This document shows, piece by piece, positions 35,700-44,512 of a DNA stretch of 64,000 nucleotides. Position 1 is the first letter of the stretch. The number at the start of each line of letters is the position of its first letter. Source of the DNA: Azospirillum melinis (lineage in GTDB: Bacteria; Pseudomonadota; Alphaproteobacteria; Azospirillales; Azospirillaceae); contig NZ_WHOS01000002.1 of NCBI RefSeq assembly GCF_013340935.1, forward strand, positions 124,001-188,000, in the 5' to 3' direction. The notes beneath the pieces were generated by a model that ran no database searches, was not told the DNA's origin, and worked only from the letters and a program-made list of their open reading frames with translations. Position numbers and translations under genes: made by a program.

Positions 35700-36665
35700 A
35701 TGGAACAGCTCCCCACAAGCCCCACCGCCAAACCGGACGCCGCCAAACCGCCGGAAAACGTCCGGCTCGGCATCCTGTCGATGCTGCTGGCGATGGCCTT
35801 GATGACCATCATGAACGCGCTCGCCAAGATCCTGGCGGAGAGCTATCCGCTGGGCGAGGTCACCTTCTTCCGCAACCTGTTCGCCCTGCTGCCGGCGGTC
35901 GCCATGGTCGCCGCGGCAGGCGGGCGGAGCTGCCTGCACACCGACCATTGGCAGGGGCATCTGTGGCGGGCCATCGTCGGGCTGGCATCGATGGTGTTGC
36001 TGTTCTGGGCCTATCACCTGATGCCGCTGGCCAATGCGGTGGCAATCTCCTACTCCGCCCCGCTGTTCCTCACCGCCCTCTCGGTGCCGCTGCTGGGGGA
36101 GAGGGTCGGCGCCTTCCGCTGGGGCGCGGTGGCGGTCGGCTTTGCCGGGGTGCTGATCATGGTGCAGCCCGGCGCCGGCATGCTCGACCGCGGGTCGCTG
36201 GTGGCGCTGACCGCTGCCGTCTGCTACGCGCTGGCGATGATCGCCATGCGCCAGTTGGGCCGCACGGAAAAGCCGGTGACGACGGTCTTCTATTTCACCG
36301 TGGTCTCGACCCTGCTCAGCGCGCTGGCCCTGCCGTTCGCCTGGACGACGCCGGACGGCCATGCGCTGGCGCTGATGGCGGGAATGGGGATCGCCGGCGG
36401 CGGGGCACAGTATTTCAGCACGCGGGCCTATTCGCTGGCCCGGGCGGTGGTGGTCGGACCCTTCAGCTACGCCAGCCTGATCTACGCGACGATCCTCGGC
36501 TGGCTGGTCTGGGGCGACGTGCCGGCTCCGCATGTGATCGTCGGCGCCACCGTGGTGATCGGCAGCGGGCTGCTGATCCTCTACCGCGAAACCCGCCGCG
36601 CCGCGGCGTCCCCATCGAAAGTTTGCACGACACCGCCGGGCTCCGGGCCGATCCGGACCGCCTGA
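35700..36665 (+). CDS. EamA/DMT family transporter
   Basis: A 321-residue protein with two EamA repeats and about ten helices. The N-terminal 20 residues are polar and the C-terminus has a short hydrophilic tail. ATG 35700 lies just after a GGAGACGG stretch. Helix pairs with Leu-Gly-Glu and Ala-x-Ala-Ile-Ser-Tyr-Ser-Ala-Pro-Leu motifs are typical of the S-adenosylmethionine/riboflavin-exporter-like branch, but no substrate can be assigned. It is followed 49 bases later by the PGK-like gene. Confidence 0.8.
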   Translation: MEQLPTSPTAKPDAAKPPENVRLGILSMLLAMALMTIMNALAKILAESYPLGEVTFFRNLFALLPAVAMVAAAGGRSCLHTDHWQGHLWRAIVGLASMVLLFWAYHLMPLANAVAISYSAPLFLTALSVPLLGERVGAFRWGAVAVGFAGVLIMVQPGAGMLDRGSLVALTAAVCYALAMIAMRQLGRTEKPVTTVFYFTVVSTLLSALALPFAWTTPDGHALALMAGMGIAGGGAQYFSTRAYSLARAVVVGPFSYASLIYATILGWLVWGDVPAPHVIVGATVVIGSGLLILYRETRRAAASPSKVCTTPPGSGPIRTA

Positions 36666-36714
36666 CCGGCAAAGCACGAAGAACAAGACTGGTTCGAAGG
36701 AAAGGACAAGCATC

Positions 36715-37473
36715 ATGCTTACGACCGATGTCCGAGGCAATCCGGCCCCCCGACCGGCCGGCCGGCTGCATCTGATCACGGGTGGTCGTGATGCGGACGG
36801 GTCGGCGCGGCCAACCCTGTTCACCCCCGCCCGCAAGGCGGGACGATCCGATCTCGCGGTCTGCGCCATCGTCGGCGGTGCAAACCTGTCCGCCAAGCTG
36901 GACCTGCTGGTCCGGCTGGCGACGCGGGTCGATGTTCTGGCGCTGGGCGGCGGCATCGCCAACAGCGTCCTGGCGGCGACCGGCACCGACATGGGCGCCT
37001 CGCTGTGCGATTACGACCGTCTCGACGACGCGCGCAGGCTGCTGGACCGGGCGAAGGCCTGCGGTTGCGAGCTGCTGCTGCCGGTCGATGTGGTTATAGC
37101 GACCGAAGCGAAAAACGGGGTGGAGGACCGCGTCGTCCCCTGCGCCGCCATCGGGCCGGAGGACATGGTGCTCGATATAGGGCCGGCGACAATCGCGCGG
37201 CTGACCGCCTGCGTCGAGGCCGCCCGTACCGTGGTGTGGACGGGGCCGCTCGGCGTCTATGAGATCGCCCCCTTCGACGGCGGCACCGACGCGCTGGCGT
37301 GGTTCATCGCCCGGCGCACCCGCGACGCCGGCCTGCGCTCGGTGGCGGCCGGCGACGACACCATCGCCGCGCTGACCGCGGCGGGGGTGGAGAACCGCTT
37401 CAGCGAACTGACCAGCCGCGACGCCCTGCCGGACTGGCTCGATGCCGCCACCCCGCGCGCCGTCCCCGCCTGA
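36715..37473 (+). CDS. phosphoglycerate kinase-like protein, nucleotide-binding (C-terminal) domain only
   Basis: A 252-residue protein that matches only the second half of phosphoglycerate kinase (usually 390-400 residues). The hinge/nucleotide motif is Ile-Val-Gly-Gly-Ala-Asn-Leu-Ser-Ala-Lys at 52-61, with the usual first Lys replaced by N57 and K61 kept. Also present are Gly-Gly-Gly-Ile-Ala-Asn (78-83), Leu-Pro-Val-Asp (122-125) and Gly-Pro-Leu-Gly-Val-Tyr-Glu (177-183). The phosphate loop reads Ala-Gly-Asp-Asp-Thr instead of Gly-Gly-Gly-Asp-Thr, and the C-terminal signature is lost. The 3-phosphoglycerate domain is absent, and the first 45 residues are unrelated. ATG 36715 has a strong AAGGAAAGGA site, so the short form appears to be expressed. 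Canonical PGK activity is unlikely. Confidence 0.75.
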   Translation: MLTTDVRGNPAPRPAGRLHLITGGRDADGSARPTLFTPARKAGRSDLAVCAIVGGANLSAKLDLLVRLATRVDVLALGGGIANSVLAATGTDMGASLCDYDRLDDARRLLDRAKACGCELLLPVDVVIATEAKNGVEDRVVPCAAIGPEDMVLDIGPATIARLTACVEAARTVVWTGPLGVYEIAPFDGGTDALAWFIARRTRDAGLRSVAAGDDTIAALTAAGVENRFSELTSRDALPDWLDAATPRAVPA

Positions 37474-37544
37474 CCGCGGACTTGCGCGCCGATATCGAAA
37501 TTCCTGCGGGTCGAAACCCGCCTTATGAACGACTGGAGCACATC

Positions 37545-38567
37545 ATGGCTGTACGGGTAGCGATCAATGGGTTCGGCCGCATCGGCCGTCTGGTTCTGCG
37601 CGCCATCTACGAGAGCGGCCGCAAGGACGTGGAGGTCGTGGCGATCAACGACCTCGCCGATCTGAAGGCCAATGCGCACCTGCTGAAGTACGACAGCGTC
37701 CACGGCCGCTTCCCCGGCACCATCGAGACCGGCGCCGATGAAAACGGAAATGGCGTCCTGATCGTCAACGGCCACTCCATCAAGGTCGTGCAGGAGCGTG
37801 ACCCGGCCAAGCTGCCGTGGAAGGATCTCGGCATCGAGATCGCCATGGAATGCTCGGGCATCTTCACCAAGCGCGCCGATGCCGCCAAGCATCTGGAAGC
37901 CGGCGCTCAGAAGGTGCTGATCTCGGCCCCGGCCACCGACGAGGACATCACCGTCGTCTACGGCGTCAACCACGACAAGCTGACCGCCGAGCACCGAATC
38001 GTCTCCAACGCCTCCTGCACCACCAACTGCCTGGCGCCGGTCGCCCATGTCCTCCACAACCTGGTGGGCATCGAGAAGGGCTTCATGACGACGATCCACT
38101 CCTACACGGGTGACCAGCGGATCGTCGACACCAACCACAAGGACCTGCACCGCGCCCGCGCCGCGGCCCTGAACATGATCCCGACCTCGACCGGTGCGGC
38201 CAAGGCGGTCGGCAAGGTTCTGCCGGAGCTGAAGGGCAAGCTGGACGGCACCGCCATGCGCGTGCCCACGCCGAACGTGTCGGTCGTCGACTTCAAGTTC
38301 ACCGCCAAGCGCGCCACCTCGGTCGAAGAGATCACCAAGGCGATCGTCGAGGCCACTAACGGCCCGCTGAAGGGCGTGCTGGGCGCCTATGACGAGGAAC
38401 TGGTGTCGTCGGATTTCAACCACGACCCGCACAGCTCGACCTTCGCGCTGAACGAGACCAAGGTCATCGACGGCAATTTCGTCCGCGTCATGGCATGGTA
38501 CGATAACGAGTGGGGCTTCTCCAACCGGATGGCTGACACCGCCGTCGCCATGGCGAACGCCAAATAA
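37545..38567 (+). CDS. gap: glyceraldehyde-3-phosphate dehydrogenase, type I
   Basis: A 340-residue GAPDH with the NAD-binding N-terminus (Asn-Gly-Phe-Gly-Arg-Ile-Gly-Arg at 8-15) and catalytic C158 in Ser-Asn-Ala-Ser-Cys-Thr-Thr-Asn-Cys. The catalytic His lies in Thr-Ile-His-Ser-Tyr-Thr, and the C-terminal Trp-Tyr-Asp-Asn-Glu-Trp-Gly motif is present. Asp in Ile-Asn-Asp-Leu after the second strand favours NAD. ATG 37545 has GGAG at 8 bases. It follows the PGK-like gene by 71 bases, echoing the usual gap-pgk linkage with the order reversed and pgk reduced. Confidence 0.96.
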   Translation: MAVRVAINGFGRIGRLVLRAIYESGRKDVEVVAINDLADLKANAHLLKYDSVHGRFPGTIETGADENGNGVLIVNGHSIKVVQERDPAKLPWKDLGIEIAMECSGIFTKRADAAKHLEAGAQKVLISAPATDEDITVVYGVNHDKLTAEHRIVSNASCTTNCLAPVAHVLHNLVGIEKGFMTTIHSYTGDQRIVDTNHKDLHRARAAALNMIPTSTGAAKAVGKVLPELKGKLDGTAMRVPTPNVSVVDFKFTAKRATSVEEITKAIVEATNGPLKGVLGAYDEELVSSDFNHDPHSSTFALNETKVIDGNFVRVMAWYDNEWGFSNRMADTAVAMANAK

Positions 38568-38601
38568 CACCAGCCCGACCCAGACCAAAAGGAGCCGGAC
38601 G

Positions 38602-38847
38602 ATGAGCAAGACGATCATGTGGGCCGAAACCGACGCCAAGGGCTTCGAGTCCGAGTGCCTGTTCAACGAGGACAGCCGCCACTACGAAGTGATGGTCTGC
38701 GCCTCAGGCCGCCGGCTCTGCCGGTCGGAGTCCTTTCCGGCCCAGTCCGACCCCATGCAGGGGATGAGCGAAGACGACCGCCAGCGGGCGCTGCACTGCG
38801 CCGAACGGCTGGTGACCGAGATCGAACACGATCTGGGTGACCGCTGA
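38602..38847 (+). CDS. small conserved-looking protein of unknown function
   Basis: An 81-residue soluble, acidic protein beginning Met-Ser-Lys-Thr-Ile-Met-Trp-Ala-Glu, with three cysteines and no signal or membrane segment. A good ribosome site (AAAAGGAG) precedes the ATG and it starts 34 bases after gap, so it is probably cotranscribed with gap. I do not recognise a family. The overlapping minus-strand reading is not credible because FUSC ends at 38929. Confidence 0.6.
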   Translation: MSKTIMWAETDAKGFESECLFNEDSRHYEVMVCASGRRLCRSESFPAQSDPMQGMSEDDRQRALHCAERLVTEIEHDLGDR

Positions 38848-38928
38848 ACGGGCAAGCCCGGACTTCTTGAAACGGCCAGGGCCGGCATCCTCGCGGTGCC
38901 GACCCTTTCGCCGTCCGGCGGCAGCGGC

Positions 38929-40014
38929 CTACCGATGGGCGGCGAAGTCCGCCGTCCGTTCGACGAGGTCTTCCAGGTTGCGGCGGAACTGCTCCAGCGC
39001 GAAGCCGGTGCCGAACATCCGCCACAGCCAGTCGGTCGGCATATCGCGCGTCCGCCTTTCCGCCCGCGTGCGGTCGATGCCGGCCCGGTAGCCTGTCAGC
39101 GCGTCGGCAAGTGCCGTCGAGCGGTCGGGCGGCTGGCCGGTGGCGAGGGCATCGGCCAGACCGCGCAGGATTGACGCCCCAGCCGCCGCGACCGGTGTCC
39201 AGTCGGGGCAGACGTCGCGGTCGGCGATATCCTGCCGGGGCTCCCCCACAGCGCGGCGCAGCATCACCACGTCGTGCCGCAACCGCATCAGCGTGCGCAG
39301 CAGCGGATCGGGGTCGGGCATATCGGCCAGCCGGCTCCGCCGCTCCCTCGCAGCCTCGCCCACCAGGGTTTCCAGCCGGGTCAGGGCCTGCCGGGTCCGC
39401 ACCGCCAGCCGGTTCATGACGGCCTGGGACGCGTCGTCGGTGACCGCCAACGCCTCCAGTTGCTCGGCCATCAGCCGCGTCACCTCCGCCGCCGTATCCA
39501 GCACGGAGCGCGAGGCGCGGGCCGGCACCACCAGCAGCGACACCAGAATGCCGACGATGCAGCCGAGCCCGACCTCCAGCATGCGGTCGGTGGCGAAGCT
39601 GAGCGGGCCGAGGCTGGCCCCGGCACTGCCCAGCAGCACGATGATCGCGGTGATCGGCGCGATGCGGAAGCCGGCCGACTTGGCGGCGAGGTAGGACAGC
39701 GGCGCCACCGCCGCCAGCAGCGCCGCGGCACGCGCCAGCCCGTCCGTGTGTGGGATCAGCATGGCGATCGCCCCGCCATAGGCCACCCCGACCAGCGATC
39801 CGGCGAAGCGGTCCAGCGCTGCCTTCAGCGAGCCGCCGACATTGCTTTGGGTCACGATGAGCGCGGTGATGACGGCCCAGTAGCCCTGCGGCAGGCCCAG
39901 CATCTCCGCCAGCGCGAAGGTTGCGAGGGAGGAGGCGGTCATCCGCAAGGCATGCACCAGCTTGGACCGGTTCCGTGTCACCCACGACGCCGGCACGCTC
40001 CGCCACCCGCTCAT
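38929..40014 (-). CDS. FUSC family inner-membrane protein (aromatic acid exporter-like)
   Basis: A 361-residue protein with a cluster of about six hydrophobic helices in the first 165 residues (including Gly-Tyr-Trp-Ala-Val-Ile-Thr-Ala) followed by a long soluble helical region (about 170-355). This is the half-length FUSC/ArAE architecture, related to AaeB and YccS. Such proteins export aromatic acids or affect envelope function. It begins 4 bases after the MHS transporter gene ends, so the two form an operon. Substrate unknown. Confidence 0.8.
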   Translation of the reverse strand: MSGWRSVPASWVTRNRSKLVHALRMTASSLATFALAEMLGLPQGYWAVITALIVTQSNVGGSLKAALDRFAGSLVGVAYGGAIAMLIPHTDGLARAAALLAAVAPLSYLAAKSAGFRIAPITAIIVLLGSAGASLGPLSFATDRMLEVGLGCIVGILVSLLVVPARASRSVLDTAAEVTRLMAEQLEALAVTDDASQAVMNRLAVRTRQALTRLETLVGEAARERRSRLADMPDPDPLLRTLMRLRHDVVMLRRAVGEPRQDIADRDVCPDWTPVAAAGASILRGLADALATGQPPDRSTALADALTGYRAGIDRTRAERRTRDMPTDWLWRMFGTGFALEQFRRNLEDLVERTADFAAHR

Positions 40015-40018
40015 TCCA

Positions 40019-41356
40019 TCAGTCCCGGTCCATCTCCGACTGGTGCTTAGTGTCGGGCATGACGACGTAAATCACCAGCGACAGTGCGATGCAGCCGGTG
40101 ACGTACCAGTAGAACCAGCCTTCATGACCGGCCTCCTTGAACCACAGGGCGAAATACTCTGCCGTGCCGCCGAAGATCGACACCGTCAGCGCATAGGGCA
40201 GCCCCACCCCGAGAGCGCGGATGGAGGCCGGGAACAGCTCCGCCTTCACCACCGCGTTGATGGAGGTGTAGCCGCTGACGATCACCAGCGCCGCGCAGAT
40301 CAGCCCAAAGGCAACCCAGCCGCTCTTGGTCTCGCTCAGCGCAGTCAGGATCGGTACCGTCAGCAGCGTGCCCAAAACGCCGAAGCCGATCAGCAGCGGC
40401 CGCCGACCGATGCGGTCGGACAGCGCACCGACCAGCGGCTGGAGCAGCATGAACAGAACCAGCGACCCGGCGGAGATCAGCGTCGCGTCGTCCTTCGTCA
40501 ACCCCACCGTGTTGACCAGGAATTTCTGCATGTATGTGGAGTAGGTGTAGAAGGCCACGGTTCCGCCGAGCGTCAGCCCGACGACGATCGCGACCGCGCG
40601 CGGATGACGGGCCAGTTGCCGCAGCAGGCTGCCACGCGGCTGGGCGCTCCGATGGCGGGTGAAGGACTGCGTCTCCTCGATCCGTCGGCGCAGATACATC
40701 GCGGTGACCGCGCACAGCGCACCGATGACGAACGGAATGCGCCAGCCCCAGTCGTGAAGCTGCTGTTCTGTCAGGAAGACCCGCTGCAGCAGGACCAGCA
40801 CCAGAAGGGCCAGCAGCTGGCCCATGATCAGCGTCACATACTGGAAGCTGGAATAGAAGCCGCGGCTTTCCCGCGCCGCCATTTCGCTGAGATAGGTGGC
40901 GCTGGTGCCGTATTCGCCGCCGACACTGAGCCCCTGCAACAGACGAGCGGCGACCAGGATAACCGGCGACATCAGGCCGATGGTCTGGTAGGTCGGCGTC
41001 AGTGCTATCATCAGCGACCCAAGGCACATCATGGTGACCGACAGGGTCAGCGCCGACTTGCGGCCATGGCGGTCGGCATACCACCCCATCAGCCAGCCGC
41101 CGATCGGCCGCATCAGGAAACCCACCGCGAAGATCGCCGCGGTGCTGAGCAGCTGTGCGGTCAAATCCTCGCCGGGAAAGAAGGCATGGGCAAAGTAGAG
41201 CGAGAAGGCCGAATAAACGTACCAGTCGTACCATTCGACCAGATTGCCGACCGACCCGCCGAAGATTGACCTCAACCGGCTGGCCGTTGACAGATCCCGA
41301 TCCGGAGGGGCACTCACAGCCCCATCGGCAATCCCGGCTCCGCGCTCCATCGCCAT
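40019..41356 (-). CDS. MFS transporter, metabolite:H+ symporter (MHS) type, KgtP-like
   Basis: A 445-residue protein with twelve helices and the MHS N-terminus Gly-Asn-Leu-Val-Glu-Trp-Tyr-Asp-Trp-Tyr-Val-Tyr. The cytoplasmic loop Asp-Arg-His-Gly-Arg-Lys follows helix 2 and the repeat Asp-Arg-Ile-Gly-Arg-Arg follows helix 8. Gln-Gly-Leu-Ser-Val-Gly-Gly-Glu-Tyr-Gly in helix 4 is the dicarboxylate/2-oxoglutarate-type signature. Such symporters import 2-oxoglutarate, citrate, shikimate or sugar acids. Its nearness to a gluconate-type dehydrogenase makes a keto sugar acid possible, but that is inference. Confidence 0.85.
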   Translation of the reverse strand: MAMERGAGIADGAVSAPPDRDLSTASRLRSIFGGSVGNLVEWYDWYVYSAFSLYFAHAFFPGEDLTAQLLSTAAIFAVGFLMRPIGGWLMGWYADRHGRKSALTLSVTMMCLGSLMIALTPTYQTIGLMSPVILVAARLLQGLSVGGEYGTSATYLSEMAARESRGFYSSFQYVTLIMGQLLALLVLVLLQRVFLTEQQLHDWGWRIPFVIGALCAVTAMYLRRRIEETQSFTRHRSAQPRGSLLRQLARHPRAVAIVVGLTLGGTVAFYTYSTYMQKFLVNTVGLTKDDATLISAGSLVLFMLLQPLVGALSDRIGRRPLLIGFGVLGTLLTVPILTALSETKSGWVAFGLICAALVIVSGYTSINAVVKAELFPASIRALGVGLPYALTVSIFGGTAEYFALWFKEAGHEGWFYWYVTGCIALSLVIYVVMPDTKHQSEMDRD

Positions 41357-41486
41357 CGTCGCGTTCCCATCTTTTTGAGGACGGATGGCTGAGGCAGCAG
41401 GTCGGCCGCCGCAGCCATCCGATGGGACTCAACAATTCCGAAGGCCGGTCGGGTCCGCGCCCCTGCCCGGCGATGGGCCGCCCCTG

Positions 41487-42740
41487 TCAGTTCGCCTGGG
41501 CCAGCGTCTTGCGCACCTTCGCCACATCCCCGGCGCTGACCGGCGGGGCGGCATTGCTCCAGCTGTTGCGGATGTAGGTAACGACCGCCGCCACGTCGGC
41601 ATCGGTCAGCCGCCAGCCGAGCGGCGGCATCGCCGGGCCGGTCGGACGGTCGTCGGTCGCCACCGCGCGGGAGCCGTCCAGCACCAGCCGGATCAGCGTC
41701 GCCGGATCGTCGGCCTGCACCAGACCGCTGCCGGCCAAGGTCGGGAACAGGAAGGTCTGGCCCTTGCCGTCGCCGCCGTGGCAGGCCATGCAGGTGTCGG
41801 TGTAGACCGCCCCGCCCGTCCTCATCCGTGCGTCATCCGCCGCCAGCGGCCCCGGCGCCTTGCCTGCGGACGGCGTCTGGTCGAGCAGATAGGTCGCGAT
41901 GGCCTTCAGATCGGCATCCGTCATCTTTGAGCTGGAGTTCTGGATCTCCTCCGCCATCGGGCCGGAGGCGAGCGACTGGTGGTTCGCCCCGGTCTTCAAA
42001 TAAGCGGTCAGCTGGTCGACCGACCAGTTGCCGATGCCCTGCCGCTTGTCCGCGGTGATCGACGGTGCATACCAAGCCTGAAGGTTGGCCCCCTGCAAGG
42101 CCCGGTCGTTGTCGTCGGCACCCAGCGCGCTCTTCGGTGTGTGACAGGTGCCGCAATGGCCCAGCGCCTGGACCAGATAGGCGCCGCGGTTCCACTCCCC
42201 CGACTTCTGCGGGTCGGGCTTGAAGCTCGAGGGTTCGAAGTTCAGCAGGTTCCAGCCCGCCATCAGCAGCCGGATGTTGAAGGGGAACGGCAACTGGTTG
42301 GCTTCGACCGCGTTGCTCACCGGCGGCAGCGTGCGCAGATAGCTCCACAGCGCATGGATGTCGTCGTCGGTCATCCGCGTGTAGGCCGGATAGGGCATGG
42401 CGGGATAGAGCCGCTTGCCGCCGCGGCCGATGCCCTCCCGCAGGGTGCTGCGCAAATCCTCCTCGGTCCAGTTGCCGATCCCGGTCTCGCGGTCCGGCGT
42501 GATGTTGGGGGCGACCAGCGTGCCGAAGGGGGTTTGCAGCGCCGTTCCGCCGGCATAGGGCTTGCCGCCCGGCACGCTGTGGCAGGCGACGCAGTCGGCG
42601 GCGGTGGCGACATAGCGCCCGCGCTCGATCAGACCGAAGTCCTGGTCGTCGGCGCGCGCCGGCACGGCGAGGATGGCGGGCACCGCCGCCGAGACCAGCA
42701 GGGCGGCGGCCGCGGCGATGGCGAGACGGTTCCGGGTCAT
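41487..42740 (-). CDS. triheme cytochrome c subunit of a periplasmic FAD-dependent dehydrogenase
   Basis: A 417-residue precursor with a Sec signal peptide (cleavage near Ala-Arg-Ala at 28-30) and three heme c motifs: Cys-Val-Ala-Cys-His, Cys-Gly-Thr-Cys-His and Cys-Met-Ala-Cys-His. Met residues for axial ligation lie downstream of each. It overlaps the GMC subunit gene by four bases and should pass electrons from the flavin to the quinone pool or a terminal oxidase. It matches the large cytochrome subunit of gluconate, sorbitol and alcohol dehydrogenases. No C-terminal membrane anchor is evident. Confidence 0.9.
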   Translation of the reverse strand: MTRNRLAIAAAAALLVSAAVPAILAVPARADDQDFGLIERGRYVATAADCVACHSVPGGKPYAGGTALQTPFGTLVAPNITPDRETGIGNWTEEDLRSTLREGIGRGGKRLYPAMPYPAYTRMTDDDIHALWSYLRTLPPVSNAVEANQLPFPFNIRLLMAGWNLLNFEPSSFKPDPQKSGEWNRGAYLVQALGHCGTCHTPKSALGADDNDRALQGANLQAWYAPSITADKRQGIGNWSVDQLTAYLKTGANHQSLASGPMAEEIQNSSSKMTDADLKAIATYLLDQTPSAGKAPGPLAADDARMRTGGAVYTDTCMACHGGDGKGQTFLFPTLAGSGLVQADDPATLIRLVLDGSRAVATDDRPTGPAMPPLGWRLTDADVAAVVTYIRNSWSNAAPPVSAGDVAKVRKTLAQAN

Positions 42741-44509
42741 GCGTGCACCAGCGGGCCGGGGGATTTCAGATAGCGGCTGCGGATCGCGTCCGCCGCGCGG
42801 AAGGCCAGCGCCCCCACCGTTCCGGTCGGGTTGTAGCCGGAATTCTGCGGGAAGACGTTGGCTCCGACGGTGAAGACGTTCGGCACGTCCCAGCTCTGCA
42901 GATACGGATTGACCACGCTGGTGGAGGGGTCCATCCCCATCGCCGTGCCGCCCACCACATGGGTCGACTGGTAGGGCACCACCGACCAGTGGCCGGTGCG
43001 CGGGTTCTCGTCGATCTGCTGCGCGCCCATGGCGCGGACGATCTCCGCCACCTTCCTAGTGACGTAGTCCGACATCTTCAGGTCGTTCTCGGGGAAGTCG
43101 AAGGTGATGCGCATCAGCGGGCGGCCGAGCCGGTCGGTGTAGGTCGGGTCGAGGTCCAGGAAATTGCCGCGGTTGGCATAGCTGCTGGCCTCGCAGCCGA
43201 CGCTGAGATTGCTGAGATAGCTGTCGCGCACCGCCTTCTTCCAACCCGATCCCCAGGTCGGGCTGCCCGGCGGCGTCGGCCGCCTGCTGATCGGCTCCGC
43301 CCCGATGGGGGCGCAGCGCGTGCTGCCGCCGCCGAGGAAGCCCAGCGGCCCATGGTCGAAATTGTCGTTGTTGAATTCGTCGATCGCCATGCCGGTGGCG
43401 CCGCCGCCAATGAAGTTGTTGAAGTTGTATTTGGCGGGATCGAAGAAACCGACGACCTGATTTGCCATCTGATAGCAGAAATTCCGCCCCAGCGTGCCCG
43501 TGCCGGCCCGGTGGTCGTAGGGCGTGCCGATGCCGGAGAGCAGCATCAGCCGTACATTGTCCAGCATAAAGGCGCAGAGGATCACCAGATCGGCCGGCTG
43601 TTCGTACTCGTTGCCGGAGGTGTCGATGTAGGTGACGCCGGTCGCCTTCTTGCCGCTGGAATCGAGGTTGACCTTCAACACCTCGCACAGGGTGCGGAGT
43701 TCGAAGTTGGATTTGCGCATCAGCACCGGCAGCACCGTGGTCTGCGCGCTCGCCTTCGAATAGTTGGCGCAGCCGTAATTGGTGCAGAAGCCGCAGAAGG
43801 TGCATTGCCCCATCGTCACGCCCAGCGGGTTGGTGTAGGTGCGCGACAGCAGCGAGGACGGGATCGGAAAGGGCTTGTAGCCCATCTTGGCCGCCGTCTC
43901 GGCGAACAGGGTGGGGCCGTAGGTCTGCATCATCGGCGGGTTGGGGTATTCGCGCTGGCGCGCGCCCTCGAAGGGATTGCCGCCCTCCTGCATCTGGCCG
44001 TTCAGGTTCCCGGCCTTGCCCGACACGCCGGCCAGATACTCGAACCTGTCGTAATAGGGCTCCATGTCCTCATAGGTCAGGCCCCAGTCCTGGATGGTCA
44101 TGTCCTCCGGTATGCTTTGGGCGCCATAACGCTCGGTATAATGAGACCGCAGCCGGAAGTCGGCTGGTGAGAAGCGCCAGGTGATGCCGGCCCAATGCAC
44201 GCCGGCGCCGCCGACGCCGTTGCCGGGATGGAAGGAGCCGAAATGCCGCATCGGCAGCGCCGTCTGGTCGGCGTTGTTGCGGGCGGTGACCGTCTCCTGC
44301 GCCGGGCGCAGCATCAACTCCTGCCGGACATTGTAGCGCAGTTCGTCCGGGGCATAGCCGATGTTGAAGTCGGTGGCGGTGTCGCGCCACGGGCCACGCT
44401 CCAACGCCACGACGTCCAGCCCCTCGTCGCACAGCTCGTTCGCGATGATCGAGCCGGTCCAGCCGAGCCCGATGACCACCACATCCTTGCGGGGAAGTTT
44501 GCGCGCCAT
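42737..44509 (-). CDS. GMC-type FAD oxidoreductase, catalytic subunit (gluconate 2-dehydrogenase/glucose dehydrogenase-like)
   Basis: A 590-residue flavoprotein. The FAD-binding Gly-Leu-Gly-Trp-Thr-Gly is at 14-19, and the C-terminal GMC region has the active-site His in His-Val-Val-Gly-Gly-Thr-Ala and Asn-Pro-Thr-Gly-Thr. A Cys-x2-Cys-x2-Cys-x4-Cys cluster near 235-245 resembles the iron-sulfur site reported in bacterial FAD glucose dehydrogenases. There is no signal peptide. Export is expected by hitchhiking on the Tat-signalled small subunit encoded 3 bases upstream. The substrate may be gluconate, glucose, sorbitol or another polyol. Confidence 0.88.
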   Translation of the reverse strand: MARKLPRKDVVVIGLGWTGSIIANELCDEGLDVVALERGPWRDTATDFNIGYAPDELRYNVRQELMLRPAQETVTARNNADQTALPMRHFGSFHPGNGVGGAGVHWAGITWRFSPADFRLRSHYTERYGAQSIPEDMTIQDWGLTYEDMEPYYDRFEYLAGVSGKAGNLNGQMQEGGNPFEGARQREYPNPPMMQTYGPTLFAETAAKMGYKPFPIPSSLLSRTYTNPLGVTMGQCTFCGFCTNYGCANYSKASAQTTVLPVLMRKSNFELRTLCEVLKVNLDSSGKKATGVTYIDTSGNEYEQPADLVILCAFMLDNVRLMLLSGIGTPYDHRAGTGTLGRNFCYQMANQVVGFFDPAKYNFNNFIGGGATGMAIDEFNNDNFDHGPLGFLGGGSTRCAPIGAEPISRRPTPPGSPTWGSGWKKAVRDSYLSNLSVGCEASSYANRGNFLDLDPTYTDRLGRPLMRITFDFPENDLKMSDYVTRKVAEIVRAMGAQQIDENPRTGHWSVVPYQSTHVVGGTAMGMDPSTSVVNPYLQSWDVPNVFTVGANVFPQNSGYNPTGTVGALAFRAADAIRSRYLKSPGPLVHA

Positions 44510-44512
44510 TCC

